A DNA stretch of 13,226 bases from an uncultured Campylobacteraceae bacterium (GTDB lineage: Bacteria > Campylobacterota > Campylobacteria > Campylobacterales > Arcobacteraceae). The stretch is from NCBI GenBank assembly GCA_913057765.1, contig CAJXPH010000053.1:1-13226 (forward strand). Direction: 5' to 3'. This document shows positions 6,112 to 13,188 of the stretch, piece by piece. A model generated the notes under the pieces. That model searched no databases, was not told the DNA's origin, and saw only the letters and a program-made list of their open reading frames with translations. How positions within the stretch are numbered: position 1 is the stretch's first letter; each line of letters opens with the position of its first letter. A program made the position numbers and the translations under genes.

Positions 6112-6432
6112 ATGTCAGCATGGATTTATTTATTATTAGCAGGTGTCTTAGAGATAGGGTTTGCTTCTATGATTAAGTTAACAGAAAATTTTACAAAACT
6201 TGTTCCAACTTTAATTTTTGTAGTTTTTGCAGTAGGTAGTTTTTATAGTTTAACAAAAGCGGTTAATGTTATTCCTATTGGAACAGCATATGCCGTATGG
6301 ACTGGTATAGGGGCAATTGGTACAATTATTATTGGAATTATATTTTATAAAGAACCGGTAAGTATGATGAGATTGTTTTTTCTTTTTACTTTAGTCTCTT
6401 CTATTATTGGATTAAAATTAGTATCTCACTAA
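6112..6432 (+). CDS. sugE: SMR-family exporter, Gdx/SugE (guanidinium exporter) type
   Basis: This is a proton-coupled small multidrug resistance exporter of the inner membrane, 106 residues with four TM helices (about 4-21, 32-49, 58-78, 85-103), working as an antiparallel dimer. The essential proton/substrate glutamate is E14. The sequence is closer to Gdx/SugE than to EmrE: GTAYAVWTGIGAIG (57-70), E81, MR (86-87) and the ending SSIIGLKLVSH. S43, Y60 and W63 match positions known to line the Gdx substrate site, but the Trp usual three residues after the glutamate is F17. Gdx proteins export guanidinium and some quaternary ammonium compounds. A good AAGGA lies six bases before the ATG. It is a single-gene unit divergent from marR, ending at a strong terminator; there is no second SMR subunit alongside. 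Confidence 0.9.
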   Translation: MSAWIYLLLAGVLEIGFASMIKLTENFTKLVPTLIFVVFAVGSFYSLTKAVNVIPIGTAYAVWTGIGAIGTIIIGIIFYKEPVSMMRLFFLFTLVSSIIGLKLVSH

Positions 6433-6446
6433 ATAGTATAGTCATA

Positions 6447-6480
6447 AAAAAAGGTAAGCTTTTAAAGACTTACCTTTTTT
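6447..6480. terminator. Bidirectional intrinsic terminator between the exporter gene and oorC
   Basis: A perfect 12-bp stem (AAAAAAGGTAAG at 6447-6458, CTTACCTTTTTT at 6469-6480) has a 10-nt loop. The A-tract and T-tract serve as the U-run in either direction. It lies between the stops of the convergent exporter and oorC genes and would end both transcripts. Confidence 0.9.
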
Positions 6481-6497
6481 ATTATAGAAGCTAGTTA

Positions 6498-7055
6498 TTA
6501 AGCCATTGCTTCTTTAGCATATTTGATACCAAGATCAAATGCTTTGTTATTTAGATCGTGTACTTTTTTAGGTACTTTTGATAGCATTGTACTTCTTAAG
6601 ACTTCATCCGTAATAGTATGACCAGTCATAAGATTTGCAATTGATAATGCAAGAACTGATTGTGTAATCACGTTTCCTACTTCTTCTTTAGCAATTGTAA
6701 TAATTGGAATTTCAAAAATATTCCAATTTTTTCTATCTTCATCACTTGGTGATACAAGATTCGGTTCGATTACAATAATCCCACCTTTTTTAACTCCACC
6801 TTTAAATTGATCATAAGATACTTGCGCAACTGATAACATGAAATCAATTTCACCATCATTTGCATAAGGGTAAAGAATGTCATTATCATCTAAAGTAATA
6901 TCAACAACTGTTGCCCCACCTCTTACTTGTGAAGTATACGTTGATGTTTTAAGACCATTTCCTCCAGCGTTTATTTTTGCAGCAGCAAAGATAGAACCAG
7001 CAAGAAGTACACCTTGTCCACCAACACCTGTAAATCTCATTAATGTTTTAGCCAT
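6498..7055 (-). CDS. oorC: 2-oxoglutarate:acceptor oxidoreductase, gamma subunit
   Basis: This is the gamma subunit of the four-subunit, CoA-dependent enzyme that oxidises 2-oxoglutarate to succinyl-CoA and CO2, passing electrons to ferredoxin or flavodoxin. In Campylobacterota it stands in for 2-oxoglutarate dehydrogenase and can run in reverse in the reductive TCA cycle. The 185 residues match the POR/KOR gamma domain, with N-terminal GVGGQG (10-15), SQVRGGATVVDITL (42-55) and a late VPKKVHDLN. It is the last gene of the operon, 10 bp after oorB. Its Shine-Dalgarno AAGGAG overlaps the oorB stop codon, which suggests translational coupling. The terminator at 6447-6480 follows. Confidence 0.95.
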   Translation of the reverse strand: MAKTLMRFTGVGGQGVLLAGSIFAAAKINAGGNGLKTSTYTSQVRGGATVVDITLDDNDILYPYANDGEIDFMLSVAQVSYDQFKGGVKKGGIIVIEPNLVSPSDEDRKNWNIFEIPIITIAKEEVGNVITQSVLALSIANLMTGHTITDEVLRSTMLSKVPKKVHDLNNKAFDLGIKYAKEAMA

Positions 7056-7065
7056 GATGTTCTCC

Positions 7066-7899
7066 TTAGAATTGTACCATTGTATTATTTGAGTATGCTT
7101 CTTTTACTTTTTGGTAAGAATCAGTATACTCAGCAGCCTCTTTATCTTGTTTTAAGATACCAGTAGGGAATAAACCTTTTTGCTCTTCTTCAGATAATTT
7201 ATCGAATTTTGTTTTTGCCATAGAAATAGAATCAATCCACTCTAAGTTAGCCATAGCAGAGTTCATTTTATTCTTTCTACCTAAGTTAACATGACAATTT
7301 GAGAAAATATCAAAGAATGAGTAACCATTATGTTCAAATCCTTTTACAAATACTCTTTCAAGTTTTTTAGGATCAAGCATAGTTTCTCGTGCAACAAAAG
7401 ATGCTCCTGCAGCAATTGCTAATTTACAAGCATCAAATGTAGGATCAATATTTCCTTTTTTCATTGTAACAGTCCACATACCTTGAGGAGTAGTTGGAGA
7501 AGTTTGTGAATTAGTTAATCCATAGATGAAGTTATTGATAACAATTTGATTAATATCAATATTTCTTCTACAACCATGAATAGTATGGTTACCACCAATT
7601 GCAAGACCATCACCATCTCCTGTAATACAGAAAACTTTTTTATCAGGATTTGCTAATTTTATACCAGTTGCATATGCAATTGTTCTACCATGAGTCGTGT
7701 GAACTGTATTACAGTTTACATAAGAAGAGAATCTTCCTGAACAACCAATACCAGAAACAACACAGATATCATCCATGCTCCAACCTAATTTATCGATTGC
7801 TCTAATGAATGCCTTTAAAATTACACCATCACCACATCCCCAACACCAAAGTGTCGGCATTTTGTTAGTTCTTAAATATTCATCATAATTAAATGCCAT
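7066..7899 (-). CDS. oorB: 2-oxoglutarate:acceptor oxidoreductase, beta subunit
   Basis: This is the catalytic subunit that binds thiamine diphosphate and an iron-sulfur cluster. The TPP/Mg motif GDGDGLAIGGNH (94-105) leads to NN (122-123) and YGLTNSQ. Four cysteines lie where this family holds its [4Fe-4S] cluster: C19 and C22 (CWGCGDG), C53 (GIGCSGR) and C202 (FSNCHVNLG). At 277 residues it has the usual length of the separate-subunit enzymes and lacks the C-terminal extension of one-piece PFOR. It starts 2 bp after the oorA stop. The exposed cluster makes this enzyme oxygen-sensitive, consistent with a microaerophilic lifestyle. Confidence 0.96.
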   Translation of the reverse strand: MAFNYDEYLRTNKMPTLWCWGCGDGVILKAFIRAIDKLGWSMDDICVVSGIGCSGRFSSYVNCNTVHTTHGRTIAYATGIKLANPDKKVFCITGDGDGLAIGGNHTIHGCRRNIDINQIVINNFIYGLTNSQTSPTTPQGMWTVTMKKGNIDPTFDACKLAIAAGASFVARETMLDPKKLERVFVKGFEHNGYSFFDIFSNCHVNLGRKNKMNSAMANLEWIDSISMAKTKFDKLSEEEQKGLFPTGILKQDKEAAEYTDSYQKVKEAYSNNTMVQF

Positions 7900-7901
7900 A
7901 A

Positions 7902-9032
7902 TTACATCCCTTTCACTTTTTCAATGATTTCAAGTGGTGAAATTGGTCTACCATTTGCTTTTAATAGTGTATCAAAATCTCTTCTTCCACTTACTCTTTC
8001 AATTTCTTCTAGGTATTGACCTAAGTTTAACTCAGTAACAAGAATTTTTTGTACTTTATCAGTAACTTCTTTAATTCTTTTTGCAGGACTTGGCCATAAA
8101 GTAATTGGTCTAAACATACCAACTTTAATTCCTTCGTCTCTTAATCTATTAACTGCTTCTTTAACAGATAATGCCATTGATCCATAAGCAATAATTACTA
8201 TATCCGCATCATCAATCATATATTCTTCATTTAATTCAATTTCACCAATATGATTATCAACTTTTCTAAATAATCTTTTAATTAAATCATCACATTTTTG
8301 TTCATCTTCAGTAGGGTGACCTTTTTCATCATGATGTAAACCTGTATAGTGATATCTATATCCTTGGAACATAGGGTTTAACACTGCAGGTTGATCATTT
8401 TCACAATCGTAAGGTTTGTACTCAGACGCAGGACCATCAAAAGTTTTTCTTGGAACAATTCCAGCTTTAACTTCTTCAAGAGTAGGTAAAACTGCTTTTC
8501 CACTCATATGTCCAATAGTTTCATCTAATAAAACAAATACTGGTTGCATAAATCTATCAGCTAAGTTATATGCTCTTACAACTTCAGTATAACATTCTGC
8601 TAGCGTACCTGCACATAAAGTAATTGATTTATAATCACCATGTGTTGGAGTCTTAGCTTGTAAAACATCACCTTGCGCAACTCTTGTTGGTAAACCAGTT
8701 GATGGACCACCTCTCATTACATTTACAATTACTAAAGGTACTTCTGCAATAAATGCAAGACCAATATTCTCTGCTTTTAAAGAAATACCAGGACCAGAAG
8801 TCGCTGTTAAAGATCTCTTTCCAGACATTGCTGCACCAATTGCACAACAGATACCTGCAATTTCATCTTCCATTTGAATCGCTGCTCCACCTGCTGCAGG
8901 TAAAAGGTCAGAAATTGTATGCATTACTTCACTTGAAGGAGTTAATGGATATCCACCAAAAAACTCACATCCAGCATCTACTGCAGCTATTGCAGCTAAA
9001 TCATTACCAGTTGAAATTATTTCTCTTGCCAT
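7902..9032 (-). CDS. oorA: 2-oxoglutarate:acceptor oxidoreductase, alpha subunit
   Basis: This subunit provides the pyrimidine-side TPP domain and substrate contacts. The motifs are YPLTPSSE (28-35, the YPITP-type motif linked to 2-oxoacid recognition), QMEDEIAG with the cofactor-activating glutamate (E55 or E57), TSGPGISLKAENIG (78-91) and GGPSTGLPTRVAQGD (108-122). A second domain follows at about 265-375 (DADIVIIAYGSMALSVKEAV). At 376 residues it matches the short Helicobacter/Campylobacter type, with the gamma domain encoded separately as oorC. AAGGAG (9038-9043) supports the start and overlaps the oorD stop. It is the second gene of oorDABC. Confidence 0.96.
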   Translation of the reverse strand: MAREIISTGNDLAAIAAVDAGCEFFGGYPLTPSSEVMHTISDLLPAAGGAAIQMEDEIAGICCAIGAAMSGKRSLTATSGPGISLKAENIGLAFIAEVPLVIVNVMRGGPSTGLPTRVAQGDVLQAKTPTHGDYKSITLCAGTLAECYTEVVRAYNLADRFMQPVFVLLDETIGHMSGKAVLPTLEEVKAGIVPRKTFDGPASEYKPYDCENDQPAVLNPMFQGYRYHYTGLHHDEKGHPTEDEQKCDDLIKRLFRKVDNHIGEIELNEEYMIDDADIVIIAYGSMALSVKEAVNRLRDEGIKVGMFRPITLWPSPAKRIKEVTDKVQKILVTELNLGQYLEEIERVSGRRDFDTLLKANGRPISPLEIIEKVKGM

Positions 9033-9041
9033 TTCTTCTCC

Positions 9042-9359
9042 TTAAGCATCAAGTACTCTATAGTTATTTTTCTTAATCGCTTCGCCTCTCTCTTTTGCTT
9101 CATCAGCAAGTTTAGCGAATTTAAATTCTTTTTTATCTGCAACAAAAATTGCAAAATCAGGACATGCTAGTTCACAGTCATTACAACCAATACACGATTC
9201 ATGAGCTACAATTTGAATCATTGCACCCAATGTTGAAGTTGGTTCTGGTCTCATAGCTAAAACACCAGCAGGACAAACTGATACACAAACATCACATGCT
9301 TTACATCTACTCTCATCGACCCAAACAGGAGTGTTTGTAGGAGCTTCCATAATTGCCAT
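9042..9359 (-). CDS. oorD: 2-oxoglutarate:acceptor oxidoreductase, delta (ferredoxin-like) subunit
   Basis: This is the electron-transfer subunit carrying two [4Fe-4S] clusters. It has two complete motifs: C19, C22, C25, C29 (CKACDVCVSVCP) and C56, C59, C62, C66 (CIGCNDCELACP), each ending in the Cys-Pro typical of bacterial ferredoxins. A charged tail of about 35 residues follows. The protein is 105 residues and cytosolic. It is the first gene of the operon; the ATG at 9359 has an AAGGGG ribosome binding site. An in-frame ATG three codons later is possible but has a worse distance to that site. The promoter (9383-9403) lies close upstream. Confidence 0.95.
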   Translation of the reverse strand: MAIMEAPTNTPVWVDESRCKACDVCVSVCPAGVLAMRPEPTSTLGAMIQIVAHESCIGCNDCELACPDFAIFVADKKEFKFAKLADEAKERGEAIKKNNYRVLDA

Positions 9360-9382
9360 ATTTTCCCCTTAAAATTTTGATT

Positions 9383-9403
9383 AATATATTGAGTAAAACT
9401 CAA
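9383..9403 (-). promoter_or_regulatory. oor operon promoter with palindrome
   Basis: On the minus strand a TATATT -10 (9383-9388) lies 24 bp before the oorD ATG. Directly upstream of it is the palindrome TTGAGTTTTACTCAA (9389-9403; 6-bp perfect arms, 3-bp centre), which covers the -35/-10 spacer where a repressor would act. No -35 consensus is visible. No regulator for this site is encoded in the window. Confidence 0.5.
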
Positions 9404-9515
9404 ATATTCTTGAAACATGATAACTAATTCTAGAAATAAAGTATATTTAAATATAAGAATGAATTGAGCGAATCTGCTTAATGTTACTTTATGCTACAGC
9501 ATTTTTTATATAAAA

Positions 9516-9578
9516 AAATACTGTTACTTGTTTCAAAAATCACATATATTCTGGATATAAATATTAATGACAGTATTT
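9516..9578. repeat. 9-bp inverted repeat in the oorD-methyltransferase intergenic region
   Basis: AAATACTGT (9516-9524) and ACAGTATTT (9570-9578) are perfect inverted copies, 45 bp apart. TTACTTG follows inside the left arm (9524-9530) and overlaps the end of the right arm (9577-9583). This may be a looping operator pair or chance in AT-rich DNA. The rest of the 297-bp gap (9360-9656) holds the two promoters and no gene I can support. Confidence 0.25.
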
Positions 9579-9623
9579 ACTTGGGAAGATGCTTCTATCA
9601 CTATATTTAAATGTATTATTAGA

Positions 9624-9629
9624 TATAAT
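9624..9629 (+). promoter_or_regulatory. -10 element of the methyltransferase-trpC operon
   Basis: A perfect TATAAT lies 27 bp before the TTG start at 9657, giving a leader of about 20 nt that carries the AAAGG ribosome binding site. There is no recognisable -35; the preceding DNA is AT-rich. Confidence 0.55.
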
Positions 9630-9656
9630 CTTAAAAAAATAGACAAAGGTATTTAA

Positions 9657-10367
9657 TTGGTTTTGTATCAACCTAATGATGGTTATTGTTATAATAGTGA
9701 TACACATTTTTTATATGATTTTATTTGTAAAAATTTAGAAAAGTTTAAAAATATTAATGGTGAACTTTTAGATATAGGTAGCGGTAGTGGTATTTTAGGC
9801 TTACTTGTTTCAAGGGATTATATTAAATTAAATCTAAATCAATGTGAAATTCAAAGTAGTTTTCAGAAGTTCTCTGAGATAAATGCAAAATGTAATAAGA
9901 TTCAAAACAATATGTATAAAGGTTCTTTTTTAGAAATGAATTTTAATAAGCAGTTTGACATATGTGTTTCAAATCCCCCTTTCTACCATAGTAATGTAGT
10001 GAAAAGTGAAAATGAGAACCTTAAAATAGCAAGGTATAATGATAGTTTACCCTTAGAAGATTTTATAAAAAAGATTTCAAAAATTTTAAAGAATAGTGGT
10101 AAGTTTTTCTTCTGTTATGATGTTAAACAGTTAAGCGATATAGTTAGTTTATTAGAAAAATATAAGTTAAATATTGAAAGTTTACAATTTGTTCATCCTA
10201 AAAAAAACAAAGATGCAACTTTAGTTCTAGTATATGCAAGAAAAAATTCGAAATCGCTTTTAAAAGTTATGGATTCGTTAGTTGTATTTAAAAATGAAGA
10301 ATTCACTTCTGAAGTTCAAAGTATTTATAAAAAATCTTCTACACATAGTATAAAAGCACAAATATGA
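9657..10367 (+). CDS. SAM-dependent methyltransferase, TrmN6-like (COG4123 type)
   Basis: It is a class I SAM-dependent N-methyltransferase, probably acting on RNA. Motif I is LLDIGSGSGILGLL (37-50), and the amino-methyltransferase motif IV is VSNPPFY (104-110), followed by ARYNDSLPLEDF (125-136), which strongly resembles E. coli TrmN6 (YfiC), the enzyme for m6A37 of tRNA1(Val). The 236-residue length also fits. The exact target is inferred. The start is TTG, chosen because AAAGG (9645-9649) lies seven bases upstream, a stop precedes it in frame, and the next ATG (residue 86) would remove motif I. It is first in an operon and overlaps the next gene by 4 bp (ATGA). Confidence 0.88.
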   Translation: MVLYQPNDGYCYNSDTHFLYDFICKNLEKFKNINGELLDIGSGSGILGLLVSRDYIKLNLNQCEIQSSFQKFSEINAKCNKIQNNMYKGSFLEMNFNKQFDICVSNPPFYHSNVVKSENENLKIARYNDSLPLEDFIKKISKILKNSGKFFFCYDVKQLSDIVSLLEKYKLNIESLQFVHPKKNKDATLVLVYARKNSKSLLKVMDSLVVFKNEEFTSEVQSIYKKSSTHSIKAQI

Positions 10368-10744
10368 ATATAGTTAAAAAAGAAGGCTTCGATTTTGGAT
10401 TTGATCCAAAAGGTTGTGATACTTGTGCCGGTAATTGTTGCATAGGGGAAAGTGGTAATATTTGGATAAATAAACAAGAGATTGAAAATCTTGCAATACA
10501 CTTAAATATTACTTTAGATGAATTAAGAGTTAAGTTTTTAGAAAAAAGAGGCTATAAATATAGTATAAAAGAGGTACAATTATCTAAAGATAATTATGCC
10601 TGTATATTTTTTAATTTAGAAAAAAAACAGTGTACTATTTATGACGCCCGGCCAATACAGTGCAGAACATTCCCTTTTTGGGACTATTTTAAACAAAATA
10701 AAGAAGAGGTTATACAAGAGTGTCCAGCTATAAAAGAGTTATAA
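10364..10744 (+). CDS. YkgJ-family cysteine cluster protein
   Basis: This small protein belongs to the YkgJ-type family (often called zinc/iron-chelating), whose biochemical function is not well established. The 126 residues contain eight cysteines: C18, C21, C25 and C26 (CDTCAGNCC), C80, C90, C100 (RPIQCRTFPFW) and C120. Together with the IYDARPIQCRTFPFW motif these mark the family and probably bind Zn or an Fe-S cluster. There is no signal peptide. Its ATG overlaps the stop of the methyltransferase (ATGA), and its last 25 bp overlap the start of the TPR lipoprotein, so the three are almost certainly co-translated. Confidence 0.88.
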   Translation: MNIVKKEGFDFGFDPKGCDTCAGNCCIGESGNIWINKQEIENLAIHLNITLDELRVKFLEKRGYKYSIKEVQLSKDNYACIFFNLEKKQCTIYDARPIQCRTFPFWDYFKQNKEEVIQECPAIKEL

Positions 10745-12024
10745 TATATTTTTTCTTAATATTTTTTATAATTGGTTGTACCGAATTAAGGCAACCAGCT
10801 CAAAGTAATTTAATAAATAATGATTACAAATATAAAACATTTGCAAATGAAGATAGGTATATTATGTTTGCATTGGAATATGATAGAAATGGTCAAAAAG
10901 AAGAATCAAGAGAAATTTACTTAAAACTATTTTTAGAAACTTTTAAAGAAGAATATCTTTTTGAATATGTGAAAATATCTTATACTCTAAAAAAATATGA
11001 TGATATTATTCTTCAAGTTGATAATAAGAGAAAAGAAATTCTAAAAGATGAAGATAAAATATTAAGAGTATATATTTTAGCACTTGCACAAAAAAAGAAT
11101 TATGATAAAGCATTAGTTGAAACTAATTCTTTGTTAAAAAAATATAAAGCAAATATAAATTATGAATTATTAGGAAATATACATTTACATAAAAAAGATT
11201 ATAAAAAAGCAAAAGAGGTGTATATAAAGGTTTATTCAGATTCTCTAGCACCTAACTCATTAATTAACTTAGCCAATATTATGTATGTATATTTAGATGA
11301 AAAGAACGAAGCTATTAATTATTTAGAATCTCATACTAAACTATATGGATGTAATGATCTAATTTGTTCAAAACTTTTGGCTTTCTATCAAGAACAAAAA
11401 AATATTGATGGTGTAATATCTGTGTTAAAGAAGACATATTATACGTATAAAGAAAAAAATAATGGTATTAGACTAGATAAAATATATAAACTTCTTATGT
11501 ATTATTTAGAGAAGAAAGATATAAAGGATGCTATAAAATTTCTTGAAAAAAGTAAAGCAGATGACGATAAACTTTTTTCATTATATAGAAATGATAATCA
11601 AAATGAAAAGGCATTAAGTTTAGCAAATAAACTTTATTCAGGTAAAGGAAATATTGATTATCTTGCACAAATAGCTATGCTTGAATTTGAAATAGCAAAA
11701 GACAAAAAAGTAGTTATAAAAAGTGTAATTAAAAAATTTGAAGATGTATTAACAGTTTTAGATAATCATGTTTATCAGAACTATTTAGGATATATATTAA
11801 TTGACCTTGATATTGATGTAAAAAAAGGTTTAAAATATGTTAATAAAGCTTTAGAAAAGGCACCGAATAATTTGGCTTATATCGATTCTTTAGCTTGGGG
11901 ACAATATAAATTAAAAGAGTGTAAAGAAGCATTAATCAATATTCAAAAAGTTGTTGATGGTGCAGGATTAGATGATATAGAAATAAAAACACATTGGAAA
12001 AAAATTAAGGAGTGTAATAAGTGA
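10720..12024 (+). CDS. TPR-repeat lipoprotein
   Basis: It is a predicted periplasmic lipoprotein of 434 residues. The N-terminus has basic residues (K5, R6), a hydrophobic stretch (8-18) and lipobox IIGC with the acylated C20, so residues 1-19 form a lipoprotein signal peptide. The rest is mostly helical and Lys/Asp/Tyr-rich, with TPR-like pairs at about 147-173, 179-206, 351-381 and 386-412 (NLAYIDSLAWGQYKLKECKEAL). TPR proteins are binding scaffolds; this one's partner is unknown. The start is GTG at 10720, inside the preceding gene (25-bp overlap), and is needed to include the whole signal peptide; a GAAGAGG about 11 bases upstream is a distant ribosome site. It overlaps trpC by 4 bp (GTGA). 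Confidence 0.87.
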   Translation: MSSYKRVIIYFFLIFFIIGCTELRQPAQSNLINNDYKYKTFANEDRYIMFALEYDRNGQKEESREIYLKLFLETFKEEYLFEYVKISYTLKKYDDIILQVDNKRKEILKDEDKILRVYILALAQKKNYDKALVETNSLLKKYKANINYELLGNIHLHKKDYKKAKEVYIKVYSDSLAPNSLINLANIMYVYLDEKNEAINYLESHTKLYGCNDLICSKLLAFYQEQKNIDGVISVLKKTYYTYKEKNNGIRLDKIYKLLMYYLEKKDIKDAIKFLEKSKADDDKLFSLYRNDNQNEKALSLANKLYSGKGNIDYLAQIAMLEFEIAKDKKVVIKSVIKKFEDVLTVLDNHVYQNYLGYILIDLDIDVKKGLKYVNKALEKAPNNLAYIDSLAWGQYKLKECKEALINIQKVVDGAGLDDIEIKTHWKKIKECNK

Positions 12025-12812
12025 TTTTAGATGAGATTAATAAAAGAACTAGAGAAGATGTTGAGAAAAGAAAAAAAGATTATTCTTTAGATTGGTTAGG
12101 AAGAAGTTTAAGTGCGAATCCATTTCCTCCAAGAGATGTTAAACCATATTTAACTGCTACAAAAGAAGAGCCAATTAGAATAATAGCAGAGGTTAAAAAA
12201 GCTAGTCCATCTAAAGGTGTTATAAAAGAAGATTTTGATCCGTTACTAATTGCACAAAGTTATAGTAATAGTGGAGCAAATGCAATATCAGTTTTGACTG
12301 AACCTCATTACTTTCAAGGTAATTTAGAATACTTAACTCAAATTAGAAGATATGTACCAACACCCTTACTTAGAAAAGATTTTATTTTAGATAAATATCA
12401 AATTGTTGAGGCTTTAGTTTATGGAGCAGATTTTATTTTACTTATTGCAAAATCGCTAAGTACAAAAGATCTTAAAGAACTATATGAATATGCTTTACAT
12501 TTAGGTCTTGAAGTTTTAGTTGAAGTTCATGATAAAGAAGATCTAACAAAGGCAATGAAATGTGGTGCTCATATAGTGGGTATAAACCATAGAAATCTTG
12601 AAACTATGGAAATGGATATGACATTATGTGAAAAGTTAATCCCAATGATTCCTAATGGAAAAATTATTGTTGCTGAATCTGGGGTTTCAAATGTGGAGAC
12701 AATTCAAAGATTAAGTTCAATTGGTGCTGATGCTTTCTTAATAGGTGAACATTTTATGAGAGTACCATCAATAGAAGAAGAGTTAGAAAAATTTAAAAGA
12801 GCTGTTGAATAA
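12021..12812 (+). CDS. trpC: Indole-3-glycerol phosphate synthase
   Basis: It closes the indole ring, converting CdRP (the TrpF product) to indole-3-glycerol phosphate in tryptophan synthesis. It is a monofunctional 263-residue barrel, not fused to TrpF. The catalytic residues are in place: E57 and K59 (IIAEVKKASPSKG), K119 (LLRKDFI), E168 (VLVEVHD), N189 (GINHRNL), E219 and S220 (VAESGVS). The phosphate site near GADAFLIGEHFM is present. The GTG start overlaps the TPR gene's stop (GTGA) and has AAGGAG (12007-12012) eight bases upstream. Its upstream partners are unrelated to tryptophan, and trpF is in a different operon, so the pathway is dispersed. It meets the next gene convergently after 8 bp; I see no strong terminator. 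Confidence 0.97.
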   Translation: MILDEINKRTREDVEKRKKDYSLDWLGRSLSANPFPPRDVKPYLTATKEEPIRIIAEVKKASPSKGVIKEDFDPLLIAQSYSNSGANAISVLTEPHYFQGNLEYLTQIRRYVPTPLLRKDFILDKYQIVEALVYGADFILLIAKSLSTKDLKELYEYALHLGLEVLVEVHDKEDLTKAMKCGAHIVGINHRNLETMEMDMTLCEKLIPMIPNGKIIVAESGVSNVETIQRLSSIGADAFLIGEHFMRVPSIEEELEKFKRAVE

Positions 12813-12820
12813 CAGTTCTT

Positions 12821-13054
12821 TTATGGCTTAAATATAAGATTTAGACTATTTGAATATTGAAGCACATCAGAATTGTGTGTAGGAAAGTTTATACTTGGGT
12901 CATTGAATTCTTTACTTGAAAGAGCTCTGGAACTTAAATCAACTCTAAATGCTTCAAGAAACTGTTTAACTCTATTTAAGGGTCTAGTTTGTTGAACAGA
13001 AGTATTATTCTGAACGGTAGAATCATAACTAGATCTGTTATTTGAAATTTGCAT
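12821..13054 (-). CDS. Hypothetical protein, 77 aa
   Basis: I do not recognise this protein. The first 25 residues are rich in Ser, Asn and Gln and look disordered. The middle (about 27-46, LNRVKQFLEAFRVDLSSRAL) could form an amphipathic helix. There is no cysteine, signal peptide or membrane segment. Support for a real gene is a clear AAGGA ribosome site before the ATG and a start 8 bp after the stop of another minus-strand coding frame, which looks like a two-gene operon. It ends convergent with trpC. Function cannot be inferred. Confidence 0.65.
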   Translation of the reverse strand: MQISNNRSSYDSTVQNNTSVQQTRPLNRVKQFLEAFRVDLSSRALSSKEFNDPSINFPTHNSDVLQYSNSLNLIFKP

Positions 13055-13062
13055 TTATATCC

Positions 13063-13188
13063 TTATATCTCTGAATCAAACACTGCTTGTAAAATTTCTT
13101 CTTCTGATAATTCTTTTTTAGATGGTACTTTTTTTGGTTCCTTTAATAGTAGAACTTTTTTCTTTAAATCAATAAGATTATATTTTGT
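13063..13188 (-). CDS. Partial protein of unknown function, 5' end cut by adapter
   Basis: This open frame enters from the adapter junction and gives the last 41 residues and the stop codon of a protein. The end is strongly charged: a lysine-rich stretch (LKKKVLLLKEPKKVPSKKE) followed by an acidic LSEEEILQAVFDSEI. No family can be assigned from the fragment. It lies 8 bp upstream of the 77-residue gene, whose ribosome binding site AAGGA partly overlaps this gene's TAA stop. The start is outside the genomic sequence. Confidence 0.65.
   Translation of the reverse strand, partial: TKYNLIDLKKKVLLLKEPKKVPSKKELSEEEILQAVFDSEI

Noticed and set aside
5931..6176. Plus-strand frame of 81 codons across the marR-exporter gap
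   Set aside because: It runs through both operators and the exporter promoter and overlaps two well-supported genes; it looks non-coding.
6877..7092. Plus-strand frame over the oorC/oorB junction
   Set aside because: It lies opposite strongly supported oor genes. The frame at 8753-9076, opposite oorA and oorD, is rejected for the same reason; its Leu/Gln-rich composition is that of an antisense shadow.
9417..9468. Short ATG frame on the plus strand in the intergenic region after oorD
   Set aside because: About 16 codons, without a ribosome binding site or recognisable sequence.
9490..9508. Hairpin-like ATGC-TACA-GCAT followed by a T-run
   Set aside because: A four-base-pair stem is too weak for an intrinsic terminator, and it follows no gene on the plus strand.
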